This document shows, one piece after another, positions 21,797 to 35,930 of a stretch of DNA of 64,000 nucleotides. Within the stretch, counting starts at the first letter, position 1, and each line of letters begins with the position of its first letter. The DNA is taken from contig NW_026947543.1 in NCBI RefSeq assembly GCF_034190915.1, forward strand, positions 3,100,001 to 3,164,000. The letters run 5' to 3'. A program made the position numbers and the translations under genes. The notes below the pieces were generated by a model, which was not told the DNA's origin, did not search any database, and saw only the letters and a program-made list of their open reading frames with translations. This stretch comes from Cavia porcellus (Eukaryota > Chordata > Mammalia > Rodentia > Caviidae).

Positions 21797-24238
21797 GGAT
21801 GAATATTCTTGGCCTGGTATGCCACAGGATTCTCACTGAAGGCTTCACTGCTCAGAATTTGGGGATGGAAGTGCTTGCCAATCTACACATGGATGTACTT
21901 TCAATGGGATATGAAATATGCCAGGGCCTGGCAGATGTTCTCTGACATGTCCTATCCTTTAGCATATGCTTTTCCCTTTTCATGTCTGTCATTTGGCTGA
22001 GTCCTGTTCCCTAAGCTATTCAGTCAAGACTTGCTGGAATCATTCACCTGCAGTATAAGAGCTTTCTGTGAAATTTCTCAGCAGAAATCCTCTGCAAGCA
22101 CATAGCTTTGGATATGAGAGACAGTGGTGGAAGTTGAATTTCAAGGGCAGATATTTGAAAACAATGAAACAAGCCCCGAATAAGATCTTTACATGTTTCC
22201 CAGCTGAATATGTTTGGAAATATGGGGGAAGATGGAGATCAAGACTGAGAAGAGTGCACACCCATTTCAAGGTACAAAAACCAGGGAAAAATATGGGAAA
22301 GCAAGAGAGCTGGTTAATTTGATGTAAAAATCTTTGATGATGAAAGGAAAATTATATTCTCATGGTGATTTAATCAGGCTGTAGCAGTGAAGTTCTCATG
22401 TTGGTTGTCCTATGTGTGGCCTTCTGCATTGGGCAGTGGATGCAGGACAGGAGATCTTCAAATAAACCTGGTGGAACACAAAATACTGAAAAAAAAAATT
22501 CAGCCAAAATCCTGTGTATTCCTTCCCTTTGAGAACATATATGGATAATGTACAAAGTTTCAAAAGAGAAAATGTCTATTGGGTCATGGTTTCAACAATG
22601 AAATGGTCACTTCACATAACATTTTGAATTTTGCTTTCACAGTTGCTCATGTACCTGGCCGGAGTTAAGCAGAATGCAGAGTAAGCCTCATCAATAGTTG
22701 TGCATTCCATAAGTGGTTTTAAAACCAGTGAAACCCTTTGGACTTAGTGTTTGTATTTAATTGGTTAATTGGTTTTGCAAATTGTTTGTTTTACTATTTT
22801 TAACTTTGGGAGTCAGGGAAGCCCTCACTCATAGTGATTTCGACCTCTCCAAAAGCTCTGAAGTTATTCATGTAACAGCTATTACATGCTATAAGTTTCT
22901 CCTATTAAAACTTGAAAGACTAACAGACTCTGCTACTTTTCATCTAAATTCAGTGTTGGGCAAGTTCCGGGTTGGACTTTTTACAAGTCCTTTGAAATGT
23001 GTCCTCCTCTAGTCACTGGTTGTGCTGGAATTTACTTTCTTGTGAAGACAGGATTTGAGCAAATTGACACAAGTACAGTTTGCCACTACTCTGGACACCT
23101 GGTTAAATATCGAGTTCCCTAAATGGTGTGTGTTTTACTTTGATCTCTGCTGACACTTTGCTCATCCAGTTAGAACCACAGGGCTGCAGGCCATAGCGTT
23201 CCAGGCCTAAACAAGAAAATTTCCATTCCGTTTTGGGAGTTCATTCGTCTCTCATAATTACTTTTTCCACAAATGTGTGCTTCAGGAGAGGCCCTATCCA
23301 AATGTGGAGAGGCCCATTTTCATTCACTCACTTTCAGACTTTCTAAGATTTTCAGTTACTAGAGATTTGCCCAGACTTGCCATTGTCAAGGGACAGTGCA
23401 CTTCACTTGAAATTGTGCAGTATTACTTCATGTGTCTCCGTGGAAATTCCACCAATGGGAAACTCTCGCTGTAGTCATCTCCAAGTGTTGCTGCGTAAGA
23501 AAATATAACTAACAAAGGATGTGGTTTCAAGCAGAATGAGGAAAGGAGGGATTATCTTTATTTCAGTGCAGGTTGACCTTTCAAAGAAACAGTAATTCCT
23601 ATCAAATAGGAGGTAAAATCTTTTGTAAAGAGACATGGACATGACACACTCAAATTTATGTCACATTTTTTAAAACGCCAAGGGCATTTGAGAAATTCTT
23701 GGCTGCTGAATTGTCCCTTTTTGCAAATTTCTCTTAGGTAAGAAACTCCAGCTTCTTCAAACCATGGTACAGTTCCTTCCATGTAAAAAACCAAAGCAAA
23801 AAACAAAATAAATTAAAACAAAACCCATCAAATTACATTTGAGAGCACACAATTGCTCAGCAGGCCCACTATTCAAGAAGCTAGAGGTACAGAATCCTCA
23901 GCCTTCAGCCCATGGCCTGAAGTTTTGTCTCTATCATGGCCCCTCAATTCCCTGGCATGTCCACATTAACTCATGAATCTTTACTCATTTCCTCTTCAAA
24001 TGCACAGGATCCAATATATTTGAACCCTGTTCACCTGGGCTGTAATCGTCCAAGGACACACCAGAGGAAGGGCAGCCACTCCCTTGCCTGGGGCCTTGGA
24101 GCTTATCACAATAGAAATGGACACCTGAACAAGGGGAGCCAAAACAAAGAGAGGCATATTCCTAAAGCCTGAAGCACAGAAGCTACCTATAGACCAGTAG
24201 TGGGATTTCAAAAATTATGTAAGAATCTCTGTGCACAT

Positions 24239-24380
24239 GCTTGGCATGGCCCCTCATGCCTATAATCCCAGCAATCTGGGGGCTGAGCTGGATGGATCCT
24301 TGGGAGTTCCAGTCCATCTTGGGCTACGAATTTATCTCAAGGCCGCTTTCAACAACTACATAAGATGCTGTTTCCAAAAA
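24239..24380 (+). mobile_element. B1-type SINE, monomer 7
   Basis: Same insertion, type B version with TGGCCCCTCATGCC in the A-box region. Confidence 0.8.
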
Positions 24381-25479
24381 GAGGACAACATTAAACTAGA
24401 CACACTTGGTCTAGATCCCTGGGTTCACTACATGAGTTGTGGAGTCTAAATATTCCATGCCATGAGAAAATACCTGGGATTTCTAGTGAAAGGCGCATTT
24501 GCATCCCTTTTCTAAGGGTTTCCCTTTCACCATGTTACAGTTGAATTCTGGGAAAACCTGCTGGTGATAATGTATTGAGCTAGTACCTCATGTTTAGTGT
24601 TCAGGGTTATGCTGGAATGGCTGCAGACCTCCTTGAAATAGCGATTGCAGACAAGTGAACCCCGAGGAAGCTGGATAGTTGAAGCAGGCACTCCAAATAT
24701 TCATGCACTGCAAGGATTCACTTTCATTTTGGGTCTCATCTTCTGGTTGCTGGCTTTTAGTGCTAACTGATACTACCATGGTGGCAGTAATCCAGCAGAG
24801 ACTGCATGTATGGTTTGCAGGTTTGCTTCCCAAGCCACCAGAAACTTGGCAGAACCCAAATCATTGTGGCATTTTCTTGCCTCCCTTGAAACATTTGGCT
24901 ATCTAAGTTTGATAACTGAATAGACTGGGCTAGTCAACTTTGGACCCCGTATACCACAAACATAGCTAAAGACAGAGCCAATTACTTCCCTCCACTTGTC
25001 AAAATATGTCAAAGTTGCTTGATCAACACAAGTTCAAAGAAAATTCTGAGGCAACTTAGAGAGGTTAATCAAATACTGCATGATTGGAATGGCTGTGGTT
25101 GTATGAGGTGGAAAGCTGCAGAGTTGGGCTGAAACTGTTCACAGAAATCCACAGGCTTGTGGTTGCCAGGCAACCACACTGGGCTGAGATTGGCTGAACA
25201 TCCTTGTGAGGTGGATTTTAGGCTCTAGGTTTGAAAATTTAAATGACTGGGATAGTCAAGTTTGGAACCCATAGACCTCAGACATACCAAAAGGTTTTCC
25301 AATTACTTCCCTCCACTTCTCAAAATATGTCAAATTTTCTTGATCACTACAACTGTAAAAAAAAATTCTGAGGCAACATAGAGAGACTAATCAAATACTG
25401 CATGATTGGAATGGCTGTGGTTGTATGAGGTGGAAAGCTGCAGAGTTGGGCTGAAACATTTCACAGAAATCCACAAGAT

Positions 25480-25646
25480 TGTGGTTGCCAGGCAACCACA
25501 ATGGGCTGTGATTGGCTGAGCACCATTGTGAGCTGGACTTTGGGCTCTAGGATACAAGTGTGCAGTAGGAGACCTGAGTCACAATGCTGGGCGTTGCCAT
25601 GGAGACCTCAGTGGCACAGAGGACCTTGTAGGGCAAGATTTAAATA
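25480..25646 (+). promoter_or_regulatory. Promoter-like module, monomer 7
   Basis: All elements intact, TATA-like box at 25639-25646. The palindrome just upstream is altered (AAGATT). Confidence 0.55.
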
Positions 25647-28088
25647 GGATGAATATTCTTGGCCTGGTATGCCACAATATTCTCTCTGAAGGCTTCACTG
25701 CTCAGAATTTGTGGATGGAAATGCTTGCCAATCTACACATTGATGTACTTTCAATGGGATATTAAATATGCCAGGGCCTGGCAGATGACCTCTGCCATGT
25801 CCTATCCTTGAGCATACGCTTTTCCCTTGTCATGTCAGTTATTTGGCTGAGTCCTGTTCCCTAAGCTATTCAGTCAAGACTTGCTGGCATCATTCACCTG
25901 CAGTATAAGAGCTTTCTGTGAAATTTCTCAGCAGAAATCCTCTGCAAGCACATAGCTTTGGATATGAGAGACAGTGGTGGAAGTTGAAATTCAAGGGCAG
26001 ATATTTGAAAACAATGAAACAAGCCCCAAATAAGATCTTTACCTGTTTCCCAGATGAATATGTTTGGAAATATGGGGGAAGATGGAGATCAAGGCTGGGA
26101 AGAGTGCACCCCCATTTCAAGGTACAAAAACCAGGGAAAAACATGGGCAAGCAAGAGAGCTGGTTAATCTGATGTAAAAATCTTTGATGATGAAAGGAAA
26201 ATTATATTCTCATGATGATATAATCAGGCTATAGAAGTGAAGTTCTCATGTGGGTTGTCCTATGTGTGGCCTTCTGCATTGGCCAGTTGATGCAGGACAG
26301 GAGATCTTCAAATAAATCTGGTGGAACACAAAATACTGGAAAAAAAATTCAGCCTAAATCCTGTGTATTCCTTCCCTTTGAGAACATATATGGATAATGT
26401 ACGAAGATTCAAAAGAGACAATGTCCATTGGGTCATGGTTTCAACAATGAAACGGTCACTTCACATAACATTTTGAATTTTGCTTTCACAGTTGCTCATG
26501 TACCAGGCCTGAGTGAAACAGAATGCAGAGTAAGCCTCATCAATAGTTGTGCATTCCATAAGTGGTTTTAAAACCAGTGAAACCCTTTGGACTTAGTGTT
26601 TGTATTTAATTGGTTGATTGGTTTTGCAAATTGTTTGTTTTCCTATTTTTAACTTTGTGAGTCAGGGAAGCCCTCACTCATAGTGATTTCGACCTCTCCA
26701 AAAGCTCTGAATTTATTCATGTAACAGCTATTACATGCTATAAGTTTCTCCTATTAAAACTTGAAAGACTAACAGACTCTGCTACTTTTCATCTAAATTC
26801 AGTGTTGGGCTAAGTTCAGGGTTGGACTTTTTACAAGTCATTTGAAATGTGTCCTCCTCCAGTCACTGGTCATGCTGGAATTTACATTCTTGTGAAGACA
26901 GGATTTGAGCAAATTGGCACAAGTACAGTTTGCCACTACTCTGGACACCTGGTTAAATATCGAGTTCCCTAAATGGTGTGTGTTTTACTTTGATCTCCGC
27001 TGACACTTTGCTCATCCAGTTAGAACCACAGGGCTCCAGGCCATAGCGTTCCAGGCCTAAACAAGAAAATTTCCATTCCGTTTTGGGAGTTCATTCGTCT
27101 CTCATAATTACTTTTTCCACAAATGTGTGCTTCAGGAGAGGCCCTGTCCAAATGTGGAGAGGCCCATTTTCATTCACTCACTTTCAGACTTTCTAAGATT
27201 TTCAGTTACTAGAGATTTGCCCAGACTTGCCATTGTCAAGTGACAGTGTACTTCACTTGAAATTGTGCAGTATTACTTCATGTGTCTCCGTGGAAATTCC
27301 ACCAATGGGAAACTCTCGCTGTAGTCATCTCCAAGTGTTGCTGCGTAAGAAAATATAACTAACAAAGGATGTGGTTTCAAGCAGAATGAGGAAAGGAGGG
27401 ATTATCTTTATTTCAGTGCAGGTTGACCTTTCAAAGAAACAGTAAATCCTATCAAATAGGAGGTAAAATCTTTTGTAAAGAGACATGGACATGACACACT
27501 CAACTTTATGTCACTTTTTTTAAAACGCCAAGGGCATTTGAGAAATTCTTGGCTGCTGAATTGTCCCTTTTTGCAAATTTCTCTTAGGTAAGACACTCCA
27601 GCTTCTTCAAACCATGGTACAGTTCCTTCCATGTAAAAAACCAAAGCAAAAAACAAAATAAATTAAAACAAAACCCATCAAATTACATTTGAGAGCACAC
27701 AATTGCTCAGCAGGCCCACTATTCAAGAAGCTAGAGGTACAGAATCCTCAGCCTTCAGCCCATGGCCTGAAGTTTTGTCTCTATCATGGCCCCTCAATTC
27801 CCTGGCATGTCCACATTAACTCATGAATCTTTACTCATTTCCTCTTCAAATGCACAGGATCCAATATATTTGAACCCTGTTCACCTGGGCTGTAATCATC
27901 CAAGGACACACCAGAGGAAGGGCAGCCACTCCCTTGCCTGGGGCCTTGGAGCTTATCACAATAGAAATGGACACCTGAACAAGGGGAGCCAAAACAAAGA
28001 GAGGCATATTCCTAAAGCCTGAAGCACAGAAGCTACCTATAGACCAGTAGTGGGATTTCAAAAATTATGTAAGAATCTCTGTGCACAT

Positions 28089-28230
28089 GCTTGGCATGGC
28101 CCCTCATGCCTATAATCCCAGCAATCTGGGGGCTGAGCTGGATGGATCCTTGGGAGTTCCAGTCCATCTTGGGCTACGAATTTATCTCAAGGCCTCTTTC
28201 TACAACTACATAAGATGCTGTTTCCAAAAA
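28089..28230 (+). mobile_element. B1-type SINE, monomer 8
   Basis: Same insertion, type B version. It has TCTACAACTACATAAG, shared with monomer 10. Confidence 0.8.
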
Positions 28231-29328
28231 GAGGACAACATTAAACTAGACACACTTGGTCTAGATCCCTGGGTTCACTACATGAGTTTTGGAGTCTAAA
28301 TATTCCATGCCATGAGAAAATACCTGGGATTTCTAGTGAAAGGCGCATTTGCATCCCTTTTCTAAGGGTTTCCCTTTCACCATGTTACAGTTGAATTCTG
28401 GGAAAACCTGCTGGTGATAATGTATTGAGCTAGTACCTCATGTTTAGTGTTCAGGGTTATGCTGGAATGGCTGCAGACCTCCTTGAAATAGCGATTGCAG
28501 ACAAGTGAACCCCGAGGAAGCTGGATAGTTGAAGCAGGCACTCCAAATATTCATGCACTGCAAGGATTCACTTTCACTTTGGGTCTCATCTTCTGGTTGC
28601 TGGCTTTTAGTGCTAACTGATACTACCATGGTGGCAGTAATCCAGCAGAGACTGCATGTATGGTTTGCAGGTTTGCTTCCCAAGCCACCAGAAACTTGGC
28701 AGAACCCAAATCATTGTGGCATTTTCTTGCCTCCCTTGAAACATTTGGCTTTCTAAGTTTGATAACTGAATAGACTGGGCTAGTCACCTTTGGACCCCGT
28801 ATACCACAAACAGAGCTAAAGACAGAGCCAATTACTTCCCTCCACTTGTCAAAATATGTCAAATTTGCTTGATCACCACAAGTTCAAAGAAAATTCTGAG
28901 GCAACTTAGAGAGGTTAATCAAATACTGCATGATTGGAATGGCTGTGGTTGTATGAGGTGGAAAGCTGCAGAGTTGGGCTGAAACTGTTCACAGAAATCC
29001 ACAGGCTTGTGGTTGCCAGGCAACCACACTGGGCTTAGATTGGCTGAACATCCCTGTGAGGTGGATTTTAGGCTCTAGGTTTGAAAATTTAAATGACTGG
29101 GATAGTCAAGTTTGGAACCCATAGACCTCAGACATACCAAAAGGTTTTCCAATTACTTCCCTCCACTTCTCAAAATATGTCAATTTTCTTGATCACTACA
29201 ACTGTAAAAAAAAATTCTGAGGCAACATAGAGAGACTAATCAAATACTGCATGATTGGAATGGCTGTGGTTGTATGAGGTGGAAAGCTGCAGAGTTGGGC
29301 TGAAACAGTTCACAGAAATCCAGAAGCT

Positions 29329-29495
29329 TGTGGTTGCCAGGCAACCACAATGGGCTGTGATTGGCTGAGCACGATTGTGAGCTGGACTTTGGGCTCTAGG
29401 ATACAAGTGTGCAGTAGGAGACCTGAGTCACAATGCTGGGCGTTGCCATGGAGACCTCAGTGGCACAGAGGACCTTGTAGGGCAAGATTTAAATA
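29329..29495 (+). promoter_or_regulatory. Promoter-like module, monomer 8
   Basis: All elements intact, TATA-like box at 29488-29495. GCACGATTGTGAG replaces GCACCATTGTGAG after the CCAAT site. Confidence 0.55.
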
Positions 29496-31937
29496 GGATG
29501 AATATTCTTGGCCTGGTATGCCACAATATTCTCTCTGAAGGCTTCACTGCTCAGAATTTGTGGATGGAAATGCTTGCCAATCTACACATTGATGTACTTT
29601 CAATGGGATATTAAATATGCCAGGGCCTGGCAGATGACCTCTGCCATGTCCTATCCTTGAGCATACGCTTTTCCCTTGTCATGTCAGTTAGTTGGCTGAG
29701 TCCTGTTCCCTAAGCTATTCAGTCAAGACTTGCTGGCATCATTCACCTGCAGTATAAGAGCTTTCTGTGAAATTTCTCAGCAGAAATCCTCTGCAAGCAC
29801 ATAGCTTTGGATATGAGAGACAGTGGTGGAAGTTGAAATTCAAGGGCAGATATTTGAAAACAATGAAACAAGCCCCAAATAAGATCTTTACATGTTTCCC
29901 AGATGAATATGTTTGGAAATATGGGGGAAGATGGAGATCAAGGCTGGGAAGAGTGCACACCCATTTCAAGGTACAAAAACCAGGGAAAAACATGGGCAAG
30001 CAAGAGAGCTGGTTAATCTGATGTAAAAATCTTTGATGATGAAAGGAAAATTATATTCTCATGATGATATAATCAGGCTGTAGAAGTGAAGTTCTCATGT
30101 GGGTTGTCCTATGTGTGGCCTTCTGCATTGGCCAGTTGATGCAGGACAGGAGATCTTCAAATAAATGTGGTGGAACACAAAATACTGGAAAAAAAATTCA
30201 GCCTAAATCCTGTGTATTCCTTCCCTTTGAGAACGTATATGGATAATGTACGAAGATTCAAAAGAGACAATGTCCATTGGGTCATGGTTTCAACAATGAA
30301 ACGGTCACTTCACATAACATTTTGAATTTTGCTTTCACAGTTGCTCATGTACCAGGCCTGAGTGAAGCAGAATGCAGAGTAAGCCTCATCAATAGTTGTG
30401 CATTCCATAAGTGGTTTTAAAACCAGTGAAACCCTTTGGACTTAGTGTTTGTATTTAATTGGTTGATTGGTTTTGCAAATTGTTTGTTTTCCTATTTTTA
30501 ACTTTGTGAGTCAGGGAAGCCCTCACTCATAGTGATTTCGACCTCTCCAAAAGCTCTGAAGTTATTCATGTAACAGCTATTACATGCTATAAGTTTCTCC
30601 TATTAAAACTTGAAAGACTAACAGACTCTGCTACTTTTCATCTAAATTCAGTGTTGGGCTAAGTTCAGGGTTGGACTTTTTACAAGTCCTTTGAAATATG
30701 TCCTCCTCCAGTCACTGGTCGTGCTGGAATTTACATTCTTGTGAAGACAGGATTTGAGCAAATTGGCACAAGTACAGTTTGCCACTACTCTGGACACCTG
30801 GTTAAATATCGAGTTCCCTAAATGGTGTGTGTTTTACTTTGATCTCTGCTGACACTTTGCTCATCCAGTTAGAACCACAGGGCTCCAGGCCATAGCGTTC
30901 CAGGCCTAAACAAGAAAATTTCCATTCCATTTTGGGAGTTCATTCGTCTCTCATAATTACTTTTTCCACAAATGTGTGCTTCAGGAGAGGCCCTGTCCAA
31001 ATGTGGAGAGGCCCATTTTCATTCACTCACTTTCAGACTTTCTAAGATTTTCAGTTACTAGAGGTTTGCCCAGACTTGCCATTGTCAAGGGACAGTGCAC
31101 TTCACTTGAAATTGTGCAGTATTACTTCATGTGTCTCCGTGGAAATTCCACCAATGGGAAACTCTCGCTGTAGTCATCTCCAAGTGTTGCTGAGTAAGAA
31201 AATATAAATAACAAAGGATGTGGTTTCAAGCAGAATGAGGAAAGGAGGGATTATCTTTATTTCAGTGCAGGTTGACCTTTCAAAGAAACAGTAATTCCTA
31301 TCAAATAGGAGGTAAAATCTTTTGTAAAGAGACATGGACATGACACACTCAACTTTATGTCACTTTTTTTAAAACGCCAAGGGCATTTGAGAAATTCTTG
31401 GCTGCTGAATTGTCCCTTTTTGCAAATTTCTCTTAGGTAAGACACTCCAGCTTCTTCAAACCATGGTACAGTTCCTTCCATGTAAAAAACCAAAGCAAAA
31501 AACAAAATAAATTAAAACAAAACCCATCAAATTACATTTGAGAGCACACAATTGCTCAGCAGGCCCACTATTCAAGAAGCTAGAGGTACAGAATCCTCAG
31601 CCTTCAGCCCATGGCCTGAAGTTTTGTCTCTATCATGGCCCCTCAATTCCCTGGCATGTCCACATTAACTCATGAATCTTTACTCATTTCCTCTTCAAAT
31701 GCACAGGATCCAATATATTTGAACCCTGTTCACCTGGGCTGTAATCATCCAAGGGCACACCAGAGGAAGGGCAGCCACTCCCTTGCCTGGGGCCTTGGAG
31801 CTTATCACAATAGAAATGGACACCTGAACAAGGGGAGCCAAAACAAAGAGAGGCATATTCCTAAAGCCTGAAGCACAGAAGCTACCTATAGACCAGTAGT
31901 GGGATTTCACAAATTATGTAAGAATCCCTGTGCACAT

Positions 31938-32079
31938 GCTTGGCATGGCCCCTCATGCCTATAATCCCAGCAATCTGGGGGCTGAGCTGGATGGATCCTT
32001 GGGAGTTCCAGTCCATCTTGGGCTACGAATTTATCTCAAGGCCGCTTTCAACCACTACATAAGATGCTGTTTCCAAAAA
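31938..32079 (+). mobile_element. B1-type SINE, monomer 9
   Basis: Same insertion, type B version. It has the private change CAACCACTACATAAG. Confidence 0.8.
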
Positions 32080-33178
32080 GAGGACAACATTAAACTAGAC
32101 ACACTTGGTCTAGATCCCTGGGTTCACTACATGAGTTGTGGAGTCTAAATATTCCATGCCATGAGAAAATACCTGGGATTTCTAGTGAAAGGCGCATTTG
32201 CATCCCTTTTCTAAGGGTTTTCCTTTCACCATTTTACAGTTGAATTCTGGGAAAACCTGCTGGTGATAATGTATTGAGCTAGTACCTCATGTTTAGTGTT
32301 CAGGGTTATGCTGGAATGGCTGCAGACCTCCTTGAAATAGCGATTGCAGACAAGTGAACCCCGAGGAAGCTGGATAGTTGAAGCAGGCACTCCAAATATT
32401 CATGCACTGCAAGGATTCACTTTCACTTTGGGTCTCATCTTCTGGTTGCTGGCTTTTAGTGCTAACTGATACTACCATGGTGGCAGTAATCCAGCAGAGA
32501 CTGCATGTATGGTTTGCAGGTTTGCTTCCCAAGCCACCAGAAACTTGGCAGAACCCAAATCATTGTGGCATTTTCTTGCCTCCCTTGAAACATTTGGCTT
32601 TCTAAGTTTGATAACTGAATAGACTGGGCTAGTCAACTTTGGACCCCGTATACCACAAACATAGCTAAAGACAGAGCCAATTACTTCCCTCCACTTGTCA
32701 AAATATGTCAAAGTTGCTTGATCACCACAAGTTCAAAGAAAATTCTGAGGCAACTTAGAGAGGTTAATCAAATACTGCATGATTGGAATGGCTGTGGTTG
32801 TATGAGGTGGAAAGCTGCAGAGTTGGGCTGAAACTGTTCACAGAAATCCACAGGCTTGTGGTTGCCAGGCAACCACACTGGGCTGAGATGGGCTGAACAT
32901 CCCTGTGAGGTGGATTTTAGGCTCTAGGTTTGAAAATTTAAATGACTGGGATAGTCAAGTTTGGAACCCATAGACCTCAGCCATACCAAAAGGTTTTCCA
33001 ATTACTTCCCTCCACTTCTCAAAATATGTCAAATTTTCTTGATCACTACAACTGTAAAAAAAAATTCTGAGGCAACATAGAGAGACTAATCAAATACTGC
33101 ATGATTGGAATGGCTGTGGTTGTATGAGGTGGAAAGCTGGAGAGTTGGGCTGAAACAGTTCACAGAAATCCACAAGAT

Positions 33179-33345
33179 TGTGGTTGCCAGGCAACCACAA
33201 TGGGCTGTGATTGGCTGAGCACCATTGTGAGCTGGACTTTGGGCTCTAGGATACAAGTGTGCAGTAGGAGACCTGAGTCACAATGCTGGGCGTTGCCATG
33301 GAGACCTCAGTGGCACAGAGGACCTTGTAGGGCAAGATTTAAATA
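33179..33345 (+). promoter_or_regulatory. Promoter-like module, monomer 9
   Basis: All elements intact, TATA-like box at 33338-33345. Here the first internal repeat has lost its CCAAT core, so this is the only complete X-box/CCAAT pair of the unit. Confidence 0.55.
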
Positions 33346-35788
33346 GGATGAATATTCTTGGCCTGGTATGCCACAATATTCTCTCTGAAGGCTTCACTGC
33401 TCAGAATTTGTGGATGGAAATGCTTGCCAATCTACACATTGATGTACTTTCAATGGGATATTAAATATGCCAGGGCCTGGCAGATGACCTCTGCCATGTC
33501 CTATCCTTGAGCATACGCTTTTCCCTTGTCATGTCAGTTATTTGGCTGAGTCCTGTTCCCTAAGCTATTCAGTCAAGACTTGCTGGCATCATTCACCTGC
33601 AGTATAAGAGCTTTCTGTGAAATTTCTCAGCAGAAATCCTCTGCAAGCACATTGCTTTGGATATGAGAGACAGTGGTGGAAGTTGAAATTCAAGGGCAGA
33701 TATTTGAAAACAATGAAACAAGCCCCAAATAAGATCTTTACATGTTTCCCAGATGAATATGTTTGGAAATATGGGGGAAGATGGAGATCAAGGCTGGGTA
33801 GAGTGCACACCAATTTCAAGGTACAAAAACCAGGGAAAAACATGGGCAAGCAAGAGAGCTGGTTAATCTGATGTAAAAATCTTTGATGATGAAAGGAAAA
33901 TTATATTCTCATGATGATATAATCAGGCTGTAGAAGTGAAGTTCTCATGTGGGTTGTCCTATGTGTGGCCTTATGCATTGGCCAGTTGATGCAGGACAGG
34001 AGATCTTCAAATAAATCTGGTGGAACACAAAATACTGGAAAAAAAAATTCAGCCTAAATCCTGTGTATTCCTTCCCTTTGAGAACATATATGGATAATGT
34101 ACGAAGATTCAAAAGAGACAATGTCCATTGGGTCATGGTTTCAACAATGAAATGGTCACTTCACATAACATTTTGAATTTTGCTTTCACAGTTGCTCATG
34201 TACCAGGCCTGAGTGAAGCAGAATGCAGAGTAAGCCTCATCAATAGTTGTGCATTCCATAAGTGGTTTTAAAACCAGTGAAACCCTTTGGACTTAGTGTT
34301 TGTATTTAATTGGTTGATTGGTTTTGCAAATTGTTTGTTTTCCTATTTTTAACTTTGTGAGTCAGGGAAGCCCTCACTCATAGTGATTTCGACCTCTCCA
34401 AAAGCTCTGAAGTTACTCATGTAACAGCTATTACATGCTATAAGTTTCTCCTATTAAAACTTGAAAGACTAACAGACTCTGCTACTTTTCATCTAAATTC
34501 AGTGTTGGGCTAAGTTCAGGGTTGGACTTTTTACAAGTCCTTTGAAATGTGTCCTCCTCCAGTCACTGGTCGTGCTGGAATTTACATTCTTGTGAAGACA
34601 GGATTTGAGCAAATTGGCACAAGTACAGTTTGCCACTACTCTGGACACCTGGTTAAATATCGAGTTCCCTAAATGGTGTGTGTTTTACTTTGATCTCTGC
34701 TGACACTTTGCTCATCCAGTTAGAACCACAGGGCTCCAGGCCATAGCGTTCCAGGCCTAAACAAGAAAATTTCCATTCCGTTTTGGGAGTTCATTCGTCT
34801 CTCATAATTACTTTTTCCACAAATGTGTGCTTCAGGAGAGGCCCTGTCCAAATGTGGAGAGGCCCATTTTTATTCACTCACTTTCAGACTTTCTAAGATT
34901 TTCAGTTACTAGAGGTTTGCCCAGACTTGCCATTGTCAAGGGACAGTGCACTTCACTTGAAATTGTGCAGTATTACTTCATGTGTCTCCGTGGAAATTCC
35001 ACCGATGGGAAACTCTCGCTGTAGTCATCTCCAAGTGTTGCTGAGTAAGAAAATATAAATAACAAAGGATGTGGTTTCAAGCAGAATGAGGAATGGAGGG
35101 ATAATCTTTATTTCAGTGCAGGTTGACCTTTCAAAGAAACAGTAATTCCTATCAAATAGTAGGTAAAATCTTTTGTAAAGAGACATGGACATGACACACT
35201 CAACTTTATGTCACTTTTTTTAAAACGCCAAGGGCATTTGAGAAATTCTTGGCTGCTGAATTGTCCCTTTTTGCAAATTTCTCTTAGGTAAGACACTCCA
35301 GCTTCTTCAAACAATGGTACAGTTCCTTCCATGTAAAAAACCAAAGCAAAAAACAAAATAAATTAAAACAAAACCCATCAAATTACATTTGAGTGCACAC
35401 AATTGCTCAGCAGGCCCACTATTCAAGAAGCTAGAGGTACAGAATCCTCAGCCTTCAGCCCATGGCCTGAAGTTTTGTCTCTATCATGGCCCCTCAATTC
35501 CCTGGCATGTCCACATTAACTCATGAATCTTTACTCATTTCCTCTTCAAATGCACAGGATCCAATATATTTGAACCCTGTTCACCTGGGCTGTAATCATC
35601 CAAGGGCACACCAGAGGAAGGGCAGCCACTCCCTTGCCTGGGGCCTTGGAGCTTATCACAATAGAAATGGACACCTGAACAAGGGGAGCCAAAACAAAGA
35701 GAGGCATATTCCTAAAGCCTGAAGCACAGAAGCTACCTATAGACCAGTAGTGGGATTTCACAAACTATGTAAGAATCTCTGTGCACAT

Positions 35789-35930
35789 GCTTGGCATGCC
35801 CCCTCATGCCTATAATCCCAGCAATCTGGGGGCTGAGCTGGATGGATCCTAGGGAGTTCCAGTCCATCTTGGGCTACGAATTTATCTCAAGGCCTCTTTC
35901 TACAACTACATAAGATGCTGTTTCCAAAAA
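35789..35930 (+). mobile_element. B1-type SINE, monomer 10
   Basis: Same insertion, type B version. GGCATGCCCCCTC and GGATCCTAGGGAG are private changes. Confidence 0.8.

Larger units (their letters stand above)
19020..22892 (+). repeat. Monomer 6 (A-to-B mosaic)
   Basis: Full-length unit with internal repeats at 21060-21379 and 21380-21701. It has the type A 24-bp segment (about 20702), but beyond about 22470 it reads as type B (ACTGAAAAAAAAAATTCAGCC, TTTCGACCTCTCC). It therefore holds the right-hand switch from type A to type B. The MAPQ frame has GTG in place of ATG (20066). Its B1 copy keeps a perfect Pol III B box. Confidence 0.95.
22893..26741 (+). repeat. Monomer 7 (type B, subgroup 7-9)
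   Basis: First fully type B unit, 3849 bp. The internal repeats are at 24907-25228 and 25229-25551. Subgroup markers shared with monomers 8 and 9 are GGTGATAATGTATTG, ACTGGAAAAAAAATTCAGCC and CATACCAAAAGG. The HindIII-type palindrome before the second X-box is changed to AAGATT here and in monomer 9. Confidence 0.95.
26742..30590 (+). repeat. Monomer 8 (type B, subgroup 7-9)
   Basis: Type B unit, very similar to monomers 7 and 9. The internal repeats are at 28757-29078 and 29079-29400. It shares AAATTGGCACAAG and GACAATGTCCATTGGG with its neighbours. Nothing gene-like outside the recurrent landmarks. Confidence 0.95.
30591..34441 (+). repeat. Monomer 9 (type B, subgroup 7-9)
   Basis: Type B unit with internal repeats at 32606-32927 and 32928-33250. 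In the first repeat the inverted CCAAT box ATTGG is changed to ATGGG (about 32888), removing the NF-Y core from that copy. The second repeat keeps it. Confidence 0.95.
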
